DNA of 64,000 nt from the NCBI GenBank assembly GCA_963820055.1, contig CAWFYJ010000003.1:955764-1019763 (forward strand), given 5' to 3'. The notes below the pieces were generated by a model. That model had not been told where the DNA came from, searched no databases, and worked only from the letters and a program-made list of their open reading frames with translations. Below are positions 9,113 to 17,036 of this stretch, piece after piece (the first letter of the stretch is position 1; each line of letters opens with the position of its first letter). The translations under genes and the position numbers were made by a program. The DNA is from RHKX01 sp963820055 (GTDB taxonomy: Bacteria > Actinomycetota > Thermoleophilia > Solirubrobacterales > 70-9).

Positions 9113-9969
9113 GCCTGAAGCGAGCGGGATTGGTCGCCGCGGCGGTCCTCGTGGTCGCCGGGGCCTTCGTGGGCGGCTACCTGATCGCGGCCGCCGACGC
9201 GCCCGAAGCCGCCGATGCCGACCAGGCCCGTACTGAAGGCGCCCGCCGGACCTACGCGGTCGCGCAACTCGGCGCCTACAGCGACGGCCTCCGTTACGGC
9301 CTCGAGCAGGGGCTCAGCGATGGGCAGTACGACGGCGAGCAGCGAGGGCGCTCCGCCGGCAACTCCGCGGTCGACTCCGTTCTGGCCGAGCGCCGCGTCC
9401 GCCAGGGGCCGCGGAACGACTCCGCGCCGAACTCGAACACCAGCCTCGAGGGGTCCGGGGGCGTGCTCGTCGTCGGCGACAGCCTCGAGGAGCTCACCTC
9501 CCCCTACCTGAAGCAGTACCTGCCGGGGATTCCGCTGACGATCAACGCCGTCGGCGGCTACAACAGCTTCCAGATCTTCGACCTCTTTCAGGAGAGCTTC
9601 GATCCCTCCCAGTCGGTGGTCGTCTTCGACGCCGGCACCAACGACAACCCGAACTATCCGGAGATCCTCGCCGGCAACCTCGACAAGGTCTCCTCGATCG
9701 TCGGCGACCGCTGCCTGGTCGTCCCGACAATTCACGGTCTGATCGTCGACGGCGTCGGCAACGACGGAAAGAACCGTGTTGTCAGGTCGTTCGCGGCCCA
9801 GCACCCACTTACGCAAGTGCCGGACTGGGCCGGGGCCGTCGCCTCCCATCCGGAGCTGATGCAGGCCGACGACCTCCACCCGATTCCCGAGGGGGCCGAC
9901 TACCGGGCCCAGCTGATCGCCCGCGGCGTCAAGGCCTGCCTGGCCATGGACCCGCGGTTCGTCGGCTGA
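9109..9969 (+). CDS. Membrane-anchored SGNH/GDSL-like hydrolase
   Basis: A 286-residue protein with an N-terminal membrane helix (about 6-28), a Gly/Tyr-rich linker with GLRYGLEQGLSDGQYDGEQR, and an SGNH-like domain from about residue 118: VLVVGDSLEEL (block I, Ser), INAVGGYN (block II Gly), FDAGTNDNP (block III Asn) and DDLHPIPEGADYRAQ (block V Asp and His). The complete set of catalytic blocks suggests an active O-acyl esterase or acetyltransferase working outside the membrane. It is translationally coupled to the preceding gene and lies across from the acyltransferase-3/SGNH enzyme, pointing to surface glycan O-acetylation. Confidence 0.75.
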   Translation: MSLKRAGLVAAAVLVVAGAFVGGYLIAAADAPEAADADQARTEGARRTYAVAQLGAYSDGLRYGLEQGLSDGQYDGEQRGRSAGNSAVDSVLAERRVRQGPRNDSAPNSNTSLEGSGGVLVVGDSLEELTSPYLKQYLPGIPLTINAVGGYNSFQIFDLFQESFDPSQSVVVFDAGTNDNPNYPEILAGNLDKVSSIVGDRCLVVPTIHGLIVDGVGNDGKNRVVRSFAAQHPLTQVPDWAGAVASHPELMQADDLHPIPEGADYRAQLIARGVKACLAMDPRFVG

Positions 9970-9981
9970 GCCCGGCGTCCG

Positions 9982-10338
9982 TTACCACTCGACGATCGGC
10001 CTGACCTCGATGGCGCCGCCGAGGCGGGCTGCCGGCACGCGGGCCGCGAGCTCGATCGCGGCGTCGAGGTCGTCGGCCTCGAACAGCATGTAGCCGCCGA
10101 GCGCCTCCTTCGTCTCCGCGAACGGACCGTCGGTGATCAGGGTCTGCCCGTCCTCGACGCGCACGGTCGTCGCGCTCTCGGGATCCTGCAGCTGCAGGCC
10201 GGGGCTGACGCCGGGCGTCGAACTGATCGCCTGGTAGGCGGCCTTGATCGACTCCTTCTCCTCGTCGGGCAGGCGGTCCCATTCCTCCGACGGCGGCGTC
10301 GGCGTGTCGCCCTGGTGGATCAGCAGCATGTACTTCAT
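9982..10338 (-). CDS. YCII/DGPF-domain protein
   Basis: A 118-residue protein beginning MKYMLLIHQGD with the DGPF motif at LITDGPFAETKEALGGYML and the closing AARVPAARLGGAIEVRPIVEW. YCII-related proteins of this size (PhnB/DGPF type) are small dimers often encoded beside ECF sigma factors; enzymatic function is mostly unknown. AGGAGG sits seven bases before the ATG. It is divergent from the ArsR gene over 80 bp, and converges with the SGNH gene. Confidence 0.88.
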   Translation of the reverse strand: MKYMLLIHQGDTPTPPSEEWDRLPDEEKESIKAAYQAISSTPGVSPGLQLQDPESATTVRVEDGQTLITDGPFAETKEALGGYMLFEADDLDAAIELAARVPAARLGGAIEVRPIVEW

Positions 10339-10349
10339 GTCGTTCCTCC

Positions 10350-10379
10350 TTCGTTCGTGATGGTCGCGCATAGAACGAA
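10350..10379. promoter_or_regulatory. Inverted repeat in the leader of the YCII gene
   Basis: TTCGTTC (10350-10356) and GAACGAA (10373-10379) are perfect 7-bp arms separated by 16 bases. One arm lies directly beside the YCII ribosome binding site, so it could be a regulator site or a leader hairpin affecting that gene. Its function is inferred from position only. Confidence 0.4.
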
Positions 10380-10411
10380 CGGGACCGCGCCGATCGACAG
10401 CTCGGCCTATA

Positions 10412-10429
10412 TTCAACTTTGTGGTTGAA
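10412..10429. promoter_or_regulatory. Probable ArsR-type operator overlapping the arsR-like start
   Basis: TTCAAC (10412-10417) and GTTGAA (10424-10429) form a perfect inverted repeat with a 6-base spacer. This resembles the TTCAA-N-TTGAA half-site pattern of many ArsR/SmtB operators. It overlaps the first codons of the ArsR-family gene, so the protein probably represses its own transcription and possibly the divergent YCII gene. Confidence 0.6.
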
Positions 10430-10808
10430 CGATTTACCGACACCAGGAACCGAGCCCGAGCTCGTCGAGGCCGAGCCCGCCGCCGTGGACGCGATCTTCG
10501 CCGCGCTCTCCCACCACGCCCGTCGGCGGATGATCGGTCGCCTCGCCGGGGGCGAGCTGACGGTCGGCGAGCTGGCCGCGCCGCTGCCGATGTCGTTCGA
10601 GGCCGCCTCCAAGCACGTCCGCGTCCTCGAGCGAGCCGGGCTCGTCCGCCGTTCGATCGAAGGCCGCCGTCACGTCTGCAGGCTCGAGCCGGGGCCGCTC
10701 GCATCGGCGGCCGCCTGGCTCGGCTTCTACGAGCGTCACTGGCGTCCCGGCCTGGGGTCGCTCGGGGACCTGCTCGTCCCGGTCACGGGCGAAGGCGACG
10801 GCGGCTAG
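10419..10808 (+). CDS. ArsR-family winged-helix transcriptional regulator
   Basis: A 129-residue protein. AAVDAIFAALSHHARRRMIGRL, ELTVGELAAPLPMSFEAASKHVRVLERAGLVRRS and the wing GRRHVCRLEP form the ArsR DNA-binding fold. No metal-binding Cys pair is visible, so it is of the non-metal type often paired with SRPBCC or YCII proteins. The start used is TTG at 10419; a second TTG at 10425 is equally possible. There is no ribosome site and the operator overlaps the start, which fits a leaderless transcript. Its last four bases overlap the convergent trmO-like gene. Confidence 0.87.
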   Translation: MWLNDLPTPGTEPELVEAEPAAVDAIFAALSHHARRRMIGRLAGGELTVGELAAPLPMSFEAASKHVRVLERAGLVRRSIEGRRHVCRLEPGPLASAAAWLGFYERHWRPGLGSLGDLLVPVTGEGDGG

Positions 10809-11224
10809 CGCTCGCCGGAGTCGGCGCTGAGGATCGGCTTGACGTCGAGGACCGGCGTCCCGTCGACCGCCTCGAGGTCGCGGACCGTGACGACGGCGCC
10901 GTCGATCGCGACGATCTCGACGCGGTGCAGGCCGATCGGGTTCGGCCGGTCGGGCGAGCGGGTCGCGAAGACTCCAACGGCCTCGCGCTCGAGGTCGCCG
11001 CGAGGGTGGACGCGGAGGACGTCGCGGCGGCCGCGATCGAGCCAGGTGAGCACGAGCACCGCGTCGCCGGGACTGATGCCGTCGAGCCCGTCGACGAATC
11101 CGCCGGCGAGGACGATCTCCGCCTCCGGCGCTCCCTCGTCGCCCTGCTTCGGCGCCGTCCGCAGGTCGGTGAGCGGCGACCGGACGTGGCCGATCGCGAC
11201 TGGCTGGATCTCGGTCTCCCTCAT
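10805..11224 (-). CDS. trmO: TrmO-like tRNA (N6-threonylcarbamoyl-A37) methyltransferase
   Basis: A 139-residue protein of the TsaA/TrmO (UPF0066) family: IQPVAIGHVRSPL at the N-terminus, VLTWLDRGRRDVLRVHPRGD in the middle and GVFATRSPDRPNPIGLHRVEI, the SAM-binding and active-site signature. TrmO methylates t6A37 of threonine tRNAs. The ATG at 11224 precedes the first conserved beta strand; longer readings would add sequence unlike the family. It ends inside the ArsR gene by four bases. Confidence 0.88.
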   Translation of the reverse strand: MRETEIQPVAIGHVRSPLTDLRTAPKQGDEGAPEAEIVLAGGFVDGLDGISPGDAVLVLTWLDRGRRDVLRVHPRGDLEREAVGVFATRSPDRPNPIGLHRVEIVAIDGAVVTVRDLEAVDGTPVLDVKPILSADSGER

Positions 11225-11270
11225 CTCCGCCAGCAAGTTTGGCCGATGCTCCAGCGGGCAGCAAGCGGGC

Positions 11271-11843
11271 ATGGGACTCATCAGCAGCGACACGATCAGC
11301 AGCGCCGGACGGGCGGCCCACGACATCGGCCTGGGCGCCCTGATCGGCGGCAACCTCTTCGCCCGGGTCGGGATGCATCCCGCCGTCGCGAGGATCAGCG
11401 ACCCGCGCGAGCGCGGCGAGGTGGTCAATGCGGCATGGCGGCGCTACGGCACGGTCAATTCCGTCGCACTCGCCGCGATCGTGGCCGGCTGGGCCGGCGC
11501 GCGGCTCGACGAGGCCTCCCCGGCCATGCTCTCCGACCGCGAGCGCAAGCTTGCGCTCGGCAAGGACGTGGCCGTGGGCGCCGTCGCCGTCACCGGCGTC
11601 GCGGCGGCGATCGGCGGAGTCCGCTTCGGCGGCATGGAGGAGGACGGCTCCGTCCCCCTCGACGACGGCGATCGCACCGCACCGGAGGCGAGCGACCGCG
11701 AGCAGCGGGCGAAGCGCGCGCTGAACCTGATCGGCGGCCTTCATCTCGCCTCGGCGATCGCACTCGCCACGGTCAACGCCGGGCTCGGACAGGCGAACTT
11801 CCGTCGCCCGCCGGTCCGGCGCCTGCTCCGCCGCAACTACTGA
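11271..11843 (+). CDS. Membrane protein of unknown function
   Basis: A 190-residue protein with GRAAHDIGLGALIGGNLFARVG at the N-terminus, helices around residues 62-78, 98-118 and 160-180, and a basic C-terminus. The pattern of an N-terminal glycine-rich amphipathic region followed by three hydrophobic segments looks like an integral membrane protein found in various actinobacteria, but no named family is recognised. It is divergent from trmO over 46 bp. The start at 11271 has only a weak ribosome site. Confidence 0.6.
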   Translation: MGLISSDTISSAGRAAHDIGLGALIGGNLFARVGMHPAVARISDPRERGEVVNAAWRRYGTVNSVALAAIVAGWAGARLDEASPAMLSDRERKLALGKDVAVGAVAVTGVAAAIGGVRFGGMEEDGSVPLDDGDRTAPEASDREQRAKRALNLIGGLHLASAIALATVNAGLGQANFRRPPVRRLLRRNY

Positions 11844-11873
11844 GCGGGGGATCAGCCCGGCGGCGCCGGCCGA

Positions 11874-12272
11874 TCAGGCGGTGTCGATGATGACGCGCGC
11901 TGACCAAGCGCCGTCTTCGAGTTCCTTCACCTGAATCGAGCGGCAGCTGAGTTCGCGGATCCGGCTCTGCTCGATCCCGCGCTCGCCGGCGACCCGGGCG
12001 CTGAAGCTCGTTCCGGCGAGCCGCTCGCGGAACACGCGCTCGGGAATGAATCCGTCGTTCTCGGCGAGCCGGATCAGCTCGTTGATCCAGGCGACGAGGA
12101 GGCCGTCGAGGTCGGGGCCTTCCAGCGCCACCTCGTGGGTGACGGCCGTGCCGCCGGATGCGTCGGAAAGAACGTCGCTGAGCGCGAGGAGCGACTCGGT
12201 GAAGAGGCCCTGCGGATCGGCGTCCTCGATGTCGAGCTCGATCGAAGAGGCGTGCTCAACCGTGTTGTACAT
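11874..12272 (-). CDS. Archease-like protein
   Basis: A 132-residue protein with archease features in order: an N-terminal EHA segment, LFTESLLALSDVLSD, GPDLDGLLVAWINELIRL, FSARVAGERG, and the closing VKELEDGAWSARVIIDTA. Archease speeds guanylylation and turnover of the RNA ligase RtcB. No rtcB is in the window. The family's N-terminal EHTAD motif reads EHASS here, so the usual acidic metal ligand next to the Thr/Ala pair is missing, which may mean a divergent or non-RtcB role. AAAGGA lies upstream of the ATG. Confidence 0.75.
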   Translation of the reverse strand: MYNTVEHASSIELDIEDADPQGLFTESLLALSDVLSDASGGTAVTHEVALEGPDLDGLLVAWINELIRLAENDGFIPERVFRERLAGTSFSARVAGERGIEQSRIRELSCRSIQVKELEDGAWSARVIIDTA

Positions 12273-12295
12273 CCGGGCGATCCTTTCGTCGCTGC

Positions 12296-13171
12296 CTACG
12301 AACGGATCGTAACCGGCGTCCCGAGCGGGATCCGCCGAACGAGCGCCCGGACGTCGCCGTCGGCGCTCCGGACGCACCCGTGCGAGGCGTCGAGCCCGAG
12401 CGGCTCGTCGGTCCCGTGGATGGCGATCCGGTCACCGCCCGCCCACCCCGATGGGAGGTTCGGCTGGGTCGCGCTGAGCGCAACCGCGCAACACCCGTAG
12501 GCGGGGCTGAGGCCGCCCTCGAAGAGGTCAGTGACCGAGAAGCGCCCGGTCGGGGTCTCCGAGCCGGATGCGCCGACGGTCACCGTCCAGCTGCGCAGCA
12601 GCTGCCCTCCCCGGAGCAGCCGTGCTCGGTGGTTGCTGAGGTCGACGACGATCCGGAAGTCCGTGTAGCTGGCCGTCATCACCGCCGGGTCAGCCCGGAT
12701 CCAGCCGAGCTCGCCGTTCGGGCGTAGGGCGGTCGGCACCCCTAGCCAGTTGCCGCGGACGCGCTGTACCGAGAAGACGGTCGGCGATCCGAACTGGGTC
12801 GTGTCGCCGACCCTGGCCACGACGTCGCCGCCCGGCGAGGTGCGCATTTCAGCGGACCGTCCCTCGGTGATCGTGATCATCGGCTTGCTGGCGACCGGCG
12901 TGGGAGCTGTGCCGGCGTCGCGCTCACTCGCGGGCGACACCTCGGACTCGGGCTGCGGAGCGGCCGGATCCCGGTTGTCGCCGGGCAGCGTGACGGCGGT
13001 CGCCGCCCGGGATGGAACCGGCTGCGGCGCGGCGATCGGCACGACGACCGCCCCCGCTTCGCTCTCGTCCCCCTTGCCGATGCCCACGCTCACGATGACG
13101 ATCAGCGGAAGCGCAACGAGCGCGACGGCGAGGACCACCCAATACCCGACCTTGGAGTCGTTCCCATCCAC
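12296..13171 (-). CDS. L,D-transpeptidase (YkuD domain), membrane-anchored
   Basis: A 291-residue protein starting with GTG: N-terminal membrane helix (about 10-32), a Pro/Ala-rich linker, an SH3-like segment (about 100-155) and a YkuD domain. IAIHGTDEPLG (His252) and ASHGCVRS (His264, Cys266) make the catalytic site. Such enzymes cross-link peptidoglycan between diaminopimelate residues (3-3 links), important in actinobacteria, or attach proteins to the wall. It follows an acyltransferase gene (14 bp gap) on the same strand. Confidence 0.9.
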   Translation of the reverse strand: MDGNDSKVGYWVVLAVALVALPLIVIVSVGIGKGDESEAGAVVVPIAAPQPVPSRAATAVTLPGDNRDPAAPQPESEVSPASERDAGTAPTPVASKPMITITEGRSAEMRTSPGGDVVARVGDTTQFGSPTVFSVQRVRGNWLGVPTALRPNGELGWIRADPAVMTASYTDFRIVVDLSNHRARLLRGGQLLRSWTVTVGASGSETPTGRFSVTDLFEGGLSPAYGCCAVALSATQPNLPSGWAGGDRIAIHGTDEPLGLDASHGCVRSADGDVRALVRRIPLGTPVTIRS

Positions 13172-13185
13172 GCAGCTAAGGGTAG

Positions 13186-14088
13186 TCAGGCGTCCTCCGC
13201 GGGCCGCCGGCCCGGCAGGAACCCGGCGACCAGGCGGGACGCCTCGGCGGCCTGCTTGCGCGTCAGCCGCACGGCCTGATCGCGGATCCGAGAGGCGAGG
13301 TGGCGTCCCGGATCCTGCTCACGCTCGCCCAGCAGGTCCTCGATTCCGGCCGTGATCGAACGGGCGACGACCTGCCGCAACGCCCGCGCGCCCGCGGCGT
13401 CGTCCCAGGACGAGCCGTACGAAGCAGCGTCGATCGCAGCGCCGAGGCGGGCATAGATTCGCTGCGGGCGCGGCAGCGGCGTCGGCCCGAGCCCGCGGAC
13501 CAGCGGGAACAGGAGATCCGGGTCGATGTCGATCCGCTTCGCGAGAGCCCGGGCGGGGCCGTAGATCGGATCGTCGGCGTCGGCGACGACGTCCCACATG
13601 TCGTCGACCCCGATCATCGAGAACGGCACGACCCGGTAGCCGAACTCGAGGGCGAGTCGCGCGAAGCCGATCCGCTCCCTCCAGACGAGCGGGTAGTAGT
13701 CGCCGCGGCGGCGCGCCACCTCGCGGCCGCCGCCCGGGAAGACGAGCACCGGCTCCCCGGCCGCCATCAGACGGCGGGTGTTCTCACGGGAGCCGTCGAT
13801 CGTGCCGAAGCGCGACAGGAGATCGCGCCAGAGCGGCACCCGGAAGTGCTGGCGCTCGCCCAGCGAGCGGACGAGCACGCCGGTCCGGTCGTGGATGCCG
13901 AGGACGACGAACGGGACGTCGAAAACGCCGAGCGTCGTGTGGTTGCCGACGAGCAGGTAGCGGCCGTCGGCGGGCAGGTTCTCGTAGCCGTCGATGACCG
14001 GGTCTGTCAGCACCCGCCACGGCGCCAGCAGCGCCTTTGCCGCCGCGAACCCGGCGGAGCCGGGTGGCTCGAACTCGCTGTCGCCCAT
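13186..14088 (-). CDS. Lysophospholipid/glycerolipid acyltransferase
   Basis: A 300-residue protein of the PlsC-like family close to the DAGAT-type group. YLLVGNHTTLGVFDVPFVVLG gives the N-H-x-D type catalytic block, FGTIDGSRENTRRLMAAGEPVLVFPGGGREVARR the acceptor-binding block, and FARLALEFGYRVVPFSMIG follows. It would acylate glycerolipids at the inner membrane. A second enzyme of the same group is at 62471-63442. It lies upstream of, and likely in operon with, the L,D-transpeptidase gene. Confidence 0.8.
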   Translation of the reverse strand: MGDSEFEPPGSAGFAAAKALLAPWRVLTDPVIDGYENLPADGRYLLVGNHTTLGVFDVPFVVLGIHDRTGVLVRSLGERQHFRVPLWRDLLSRFGTIDGSRENTRRLMAAGEPVLVFPGGGREVARRRGDYYPLVWRERIGFARLALEFGYRVVPFSMIGVDDMWDVVADADDPIYGPARALAKRIDIDPDLLFPLVRGLGPTPLPRPQRIYARLGAAIDAASYGSSWDDAAGARALRQVVARSITAGIEDLLGEREQDPGRHLASRIRDQAVRLTRKQAAEASRLVAGFLPGRRPAEDA

Positions 14089-14129
14089 GGCCGGCGCCGG
14101 CAGGACCTACGGTCGCGAGAAAGTCCGAA

Positions 14130-14543
14130 TCAGCTGCTGAGCTTCAGCTTCGGCGACTGCCGCGAGAGGCAGGTGTTCTTCTTGCCGGAGTTGTTGCCGA
14201 TCTTCGCCTGGTTGACCTCGGAGAAGTAGGTGCCGTCCTTGGGCGCTCCGCTGCCGAGCCCGATCGAGAACTTGCCCTTGTTGCTCGTGTGGTCACCGCC
14301 GAGCTTCTTCTTGTTCCCGTTCTTCTTGCGGTAGAGCACGACCTTCCGGTCGCCGACGCAGTTGCCCTTCGAGGAATCGATCTGCCCCTTGAAAGTCGCC
14401 TTGCCGTTCTTGAACTGGTACTTGAACTTCGTGTAGAGGGTCGGGTACTCGTCCCCCCCGGCCAAGGCGGCGGTCGGCGCCAGGATCGCGGCGGTCGCGA
14501 GCAGCGCCACGGCGATCCTGCTCGCGCGGTTCATCGGGTTCAT
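14130..14543 (-). CDS. Small secreted protein with a C-x-R-x-V-x-L domain
   Basis: A 137-residue protein with a signal peptide (cleavage near AALAGG, residue 29) and a Lys/Gly-rich domain: NCVGDRKVVLYRKKNGNKKK followed by TSNKGKFSI and a C-terminal Cys (NTCLSR). The same pattern, Cys-x3-R-[KR]-V-x-L, then Gly/Lys turn, then T/S-x-x-G, occurs twice in the secreted protein at 17944-18660, so they are related. Function is unknown; the fold is probably a small beta-sandwich stabilised by one disulfide. GGAGAGG precedes the ATG at 14543. Confidence 0.7.
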   Translation of the reverse strand: MNPMNRASRIAVALLATAAILAPTAALAGGDEYPTLYTKFKYQFKNGKATFKGQIDSSKGNCVGDRKVVLYRKKNGNKKKLGGDHTSNKGKFSIGLGSGAPKDGTYFSEVNQAKIGNNSGKKNTCLSRQSPKLKLSS

Positions 14544-14597
14544 CTGGCCTCTCCTCGGCTCGACGGGACCACCCGAGTATCACCGCTGCCCCCGACG

Positions 14598-15485
14598 ATG
14601 TCCATCGGGGAGGATGATCCGCCCGTGTTCCTCCGCCGCGGATCCGACGCCGTCAGCCCCACCGCCCACTACACCGGCCAGACCTGGGTCCGGAACGGGC
14701 TCTCCCACCCCGGCCTCGCAACCTGGGAGGGCAGGGTCATGTTCGACGCGCTGCGGCCGGCGATGGCGACGAGTCGCGCGCTCGGCGGCCCGACGCTCGA
14801 GGGCCTGCTGCTGGCGCGGCACCGGATCATCGACGACCTCCTCGAGGCGGCGATCGGGCGCGGCGACGTCGGGCAGGTCGTCGAGGTCGCATGCGGGATG
14901 TCTCCGCGGGGATGGCGATTCAGCGAACGTCACGGGGACGACCTCGTCTACGTCGAGGCCGACCTGCCGGCGATGGCGGCGCGGAAGCGCGACGCGCTCG
15001 CCCAGATGGGATCGCTCTCCGAGCACCACTCGGTTGCCGACCTCGACGTCCTCCGCGATATCGGCGCCGGCAGCCTCGACGAGCTCGTCGCCGGGCTCGA
15101 CCCCGGCCGCGGTCTGGCCGTGATCACCGAAGGCCTCCTCACCTACCTCGACGACGACTCGGTGCTGTCGATCTGGCGACGCTTCGCGAAGGCCCTCGCC
15201 GGCTTCCCGAGCGGCCTCTATCTCTCCGACCTCCGCCTCGCCGGCGCCGGACGTGGTCCAGTCGAAGAGGTTTTCAACACGGCGCTCTCGGGCTTCGTCC
15301 GCGGCCGCGTCTATCCGCACTTCGAGACCGAGGATGCAGCCCGCGACGCGCTTCTCGACGCCGGGTTCGACTTCGCCGAGCTCCATCGCGGCGACCGCCA
15401 CCCCGCCGCCGGCGACGTCGCCGGCGACAAGGCCGCCGCGCTGATCCACGTGATCGAAGCTCGGACCGGCATCCCCGCGGGCTAG
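14598..15485 (+). CDS. SAM-dependent methyltransferase, LCMT-like
   Basis: A 295-residue protein. The N-terminus SPTAHYTGQTWVRNGLSHPG and the motif VVEVACGMSPRGWRFSERHGD (SAM-binding GxG variant), VYVEADLPAMAARKRD and VITEGLLTYLDDD match the leucine-carboxyl-methyltransferase-like family of O-methyltransferases, which in actinobacteria act on small acids or polyketides. The substrate is unknown. ATG at 14598 is used; GTG at 14625 has a better-placed GGGAGGA and may be the real start. Confidence 0.78.
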   Translation: MSIGEDDPPVFLRRGSDAVSPTAHYTGQTWVRNGLSHPGLATWEGRVMFDALRPAMATSRALGGPTLEGLLLARHRIIDDLLEAAIGRGDVGQVVEVACGMSPRGWRFSERHGDDLVYVEADLPAMAARKRDALAQMGSLSEHHSVADLDVLRDIGAGSLDELVAGLDPGRGLAVITEGLLTYLDDDSVLSIWRRFAKALAGFPSGLYLSDLRLAGAGRGPVEEVFNTALSGFVRGRVYPHFETEDAARDALLDAGFDFAELHRGDRHPAAGDVAGDKAAALIHVIEARTGIPAG

Positions 15486-15577
15486 CTGCGGGTTAGGCGG
15501 TTCGAGACCTCGGGTCGGTGGCCGCGCCCAGCCAGGGCTGCTCTCATGGATGAGCAATCCCAGTCCGAGGAGTTCCA

Positions 15578-16030
15578 ATGAAGACGTTCCTGTTGGCGAC
15601 CGCCGCAAGCCTGCTCGCGACCCTCGTCGTCCTCGCCCCCTCCGGTGCCGCCGCAAACGGCCCCGCCGCCGGGCCGCCCGACACGACCCCTCCCGACCCG
15701 TTCATCCGGGCGCGGTCGCGCCAGGACATCCATGACGTCTTCAAGCACGGCATCCAGACGACCTGCGGGACCGAAGACGACGAGCGCCCGGTGACCTGCC
15801 GGATGACCGCCGTCCGCAAGGGGCGGGTGCTCGCCGTCGGGACCGGCCACATCGAGCGGCCCTACAACCGCTGGCACTTCGCCCTGCACCTCAGCAATCC
15901 GGACGAGCGCCGGCTTCGCCACGCCAATCTGCCGGTCGCGATCAAGCTGTTTCTCCGCGTCACCGACGAAGCCGGCAACGTCGGCACGGACCGGAAGCAG
16001 ATCAGGCTGGTCGGCGACCTCTACGGGTAG
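15578..16030 (+). CDS. Secreted protein of unknown function
   Basis: A 150-residue protein with a clear signal peptide (residues 1-26, cleavage near GAAANG) and GAGGAG seven bases before the ATG. The mature part has TTCGTEDDERPVTCRMTAVR with two cysteines that may pair, and a C-terminal LFLRVTDEAGNVGTDRKQIRL resembling the last strands of an immunoglobulin-like fold. No family name can be given. It converges with the metallopeptidase-like gene. Confidence 0.65.
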   Translation: MKTFLLATAASLLATLVVLAPSGAAANGPAAGPPDTTPPDPFIRARSRQDIHDVFKHGIQTTCGTEDDERPVTCRMTAVRKGRVLAVGTGHIERPYNRWHFALHLSNPDERRLRHANLPVAIKLFLRVTDEAGNVGTDRKQIRLVGDLYG

Positions 16031-16045
16031 CGCCGGGAGCCGGGA

Positions 16046-16618
16046 TCAGAGGCCCAGCTCGCGGACCCCGCGCTCGTCCCACCCGAGGTGGTGGGCGACC
16101 TCGTGGCGGACGGTCCGCCTGACCTGGGCGCGGAGCAGCTCCGGGTCGTGGCCGAAGTCCCGTTCGAGCGTGTCCTGGTAGACGACGATGTGGTCGGGGT
16201 AGGTGTCGCGGGCGACCGTGGCGCCGATGTAGTGGCCGTAGGCGTGGAACTCATGACCGCGGTTGGACACGGTCACGGGCGTCGTCCGCAGCACCTCGCG
16301 GAACTCCTCGGGCAGCTCGTCGAGCGCCTCCATGACCAGCTCGTCGAACTCGCTCGGCGGCCGGTCGGGAGGCGGCAGCGAAGCGAGGATGTCGGTCCGC
16401 TCCTCGAGCCGCCGGAACTCGTGCTCGGGCATCTCGTCCCCGGCGAGCTTCGTCGTCACCCAGCCGGTCAGGAAGATGATCGCGGCCGCCACTCCGAAGA
16501 TCGTCAGCAGGCCGCCGACGCCGTCAAGCGAAGGCGGCTTCAGGAAGAACCAGAAGAGCGTCCCGACGAGGGCGGTGAGCGCCGCCGCTCGCAGTGGTGG
16601 CCCGAAGACGTCCTTCAC
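16046..16618 (-). CDS. Membrane-bound minimal metallopeptidase (MMP-like domain)
   Basis: A 190-residue protein: two membrane helices at the N-terminus (about 9-26 and 36-56), a charged linker with EFRRLEERTDIL, and a zincin-like domain. LDELPEEFREVLRTTPVTV opens the domain and RRTVRHEVAHHLGWDERGVREL supplies HExxH with a downstream Asp/Glu, the pattern of the DUF1025/MMP-like family. These are predicted zinc proteases or peptide-binding proteins; here fusion to two membrane helices would place it at the membrane. Confidence 0.82.
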   Translation of the reverse strand: MKDVFGPPLRAAALTALVGTLFWFFLKPPSLDGVGGLLTIFGVAAAIIFLTGWVTTKLAGDEMPEHEFRRLEERTDILASLPPPDRPPSEFDELVMEALDELPEEFREVLRTTPVTVSNRGHEFHAYGHYIGATVARDTYPDHIVVYQDTLERDFGHDPELLRAQVRRTVRHEVAHHLGWDERGVRELGL

Positions 16619-16645
16619 GACCGGGAGGTTAGAGATGGCTGCGGG

Positions 16646-16912
16646 TCACCCGAAACCCTGAGCCACCCTGACGACGACGAAGACGAGGCCGGCGACGCCG
16701 AGCGCCCTGCGGAAGCCGTTGACGCCGTGAGCCGCCTCCTCGTAGGCCCAGACCGTCAGCCCGACGTAGAAGATCGCGCGGGCCACACCGTCGGCGGTCG
16801 AGCCGTCTTCGAGAAGGAACCCGGCGACGGCCGCAACGAGCGCGACGATCAACGGCGGATTGGGGGCCTGGGCGACGACGTATCCGTTGACCTCGAGATC
16901 GGTTCGCGCCAC
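16646..16912 (-). CDS. Small two/three-helix membrane protein
   Basis: An 88-residue protein with hydrophobic helices at about residues 20-36, 44-58 and 70-86. The N-terminal DLEVNGYVVAQAPNPPLIV and the middle GVARAIFYVGLTVWAYEEA form a pattern I associate with a conserved actinobacterial membrane protein of unknown role. It precedes the metallopeptidase gene by 27 bp on the same strand and may be co-transcribed with it. Confidence 0.65.
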   Translation of the reverse strand: MARTDLEVNGYVVAQAPNPPLIVALVAAVAGFLLEDGSTADGVARAIFYVGLTVWAYEEAAHGVNGFRRALGVAGLVFVVVRVAQGFG

Positions 16913-17036
16913 ACACCGATGGTAGTCGCGCCCCGGTCCCAGCTTGGTTCGGCCGATTCAGGTCGTCGCGAAGAAGACCTCGAAGTGCTCGGGCGGCAAG
17001 GACACGTTCCAGCCGATGCCCCCCGTCTGAGCGCGG

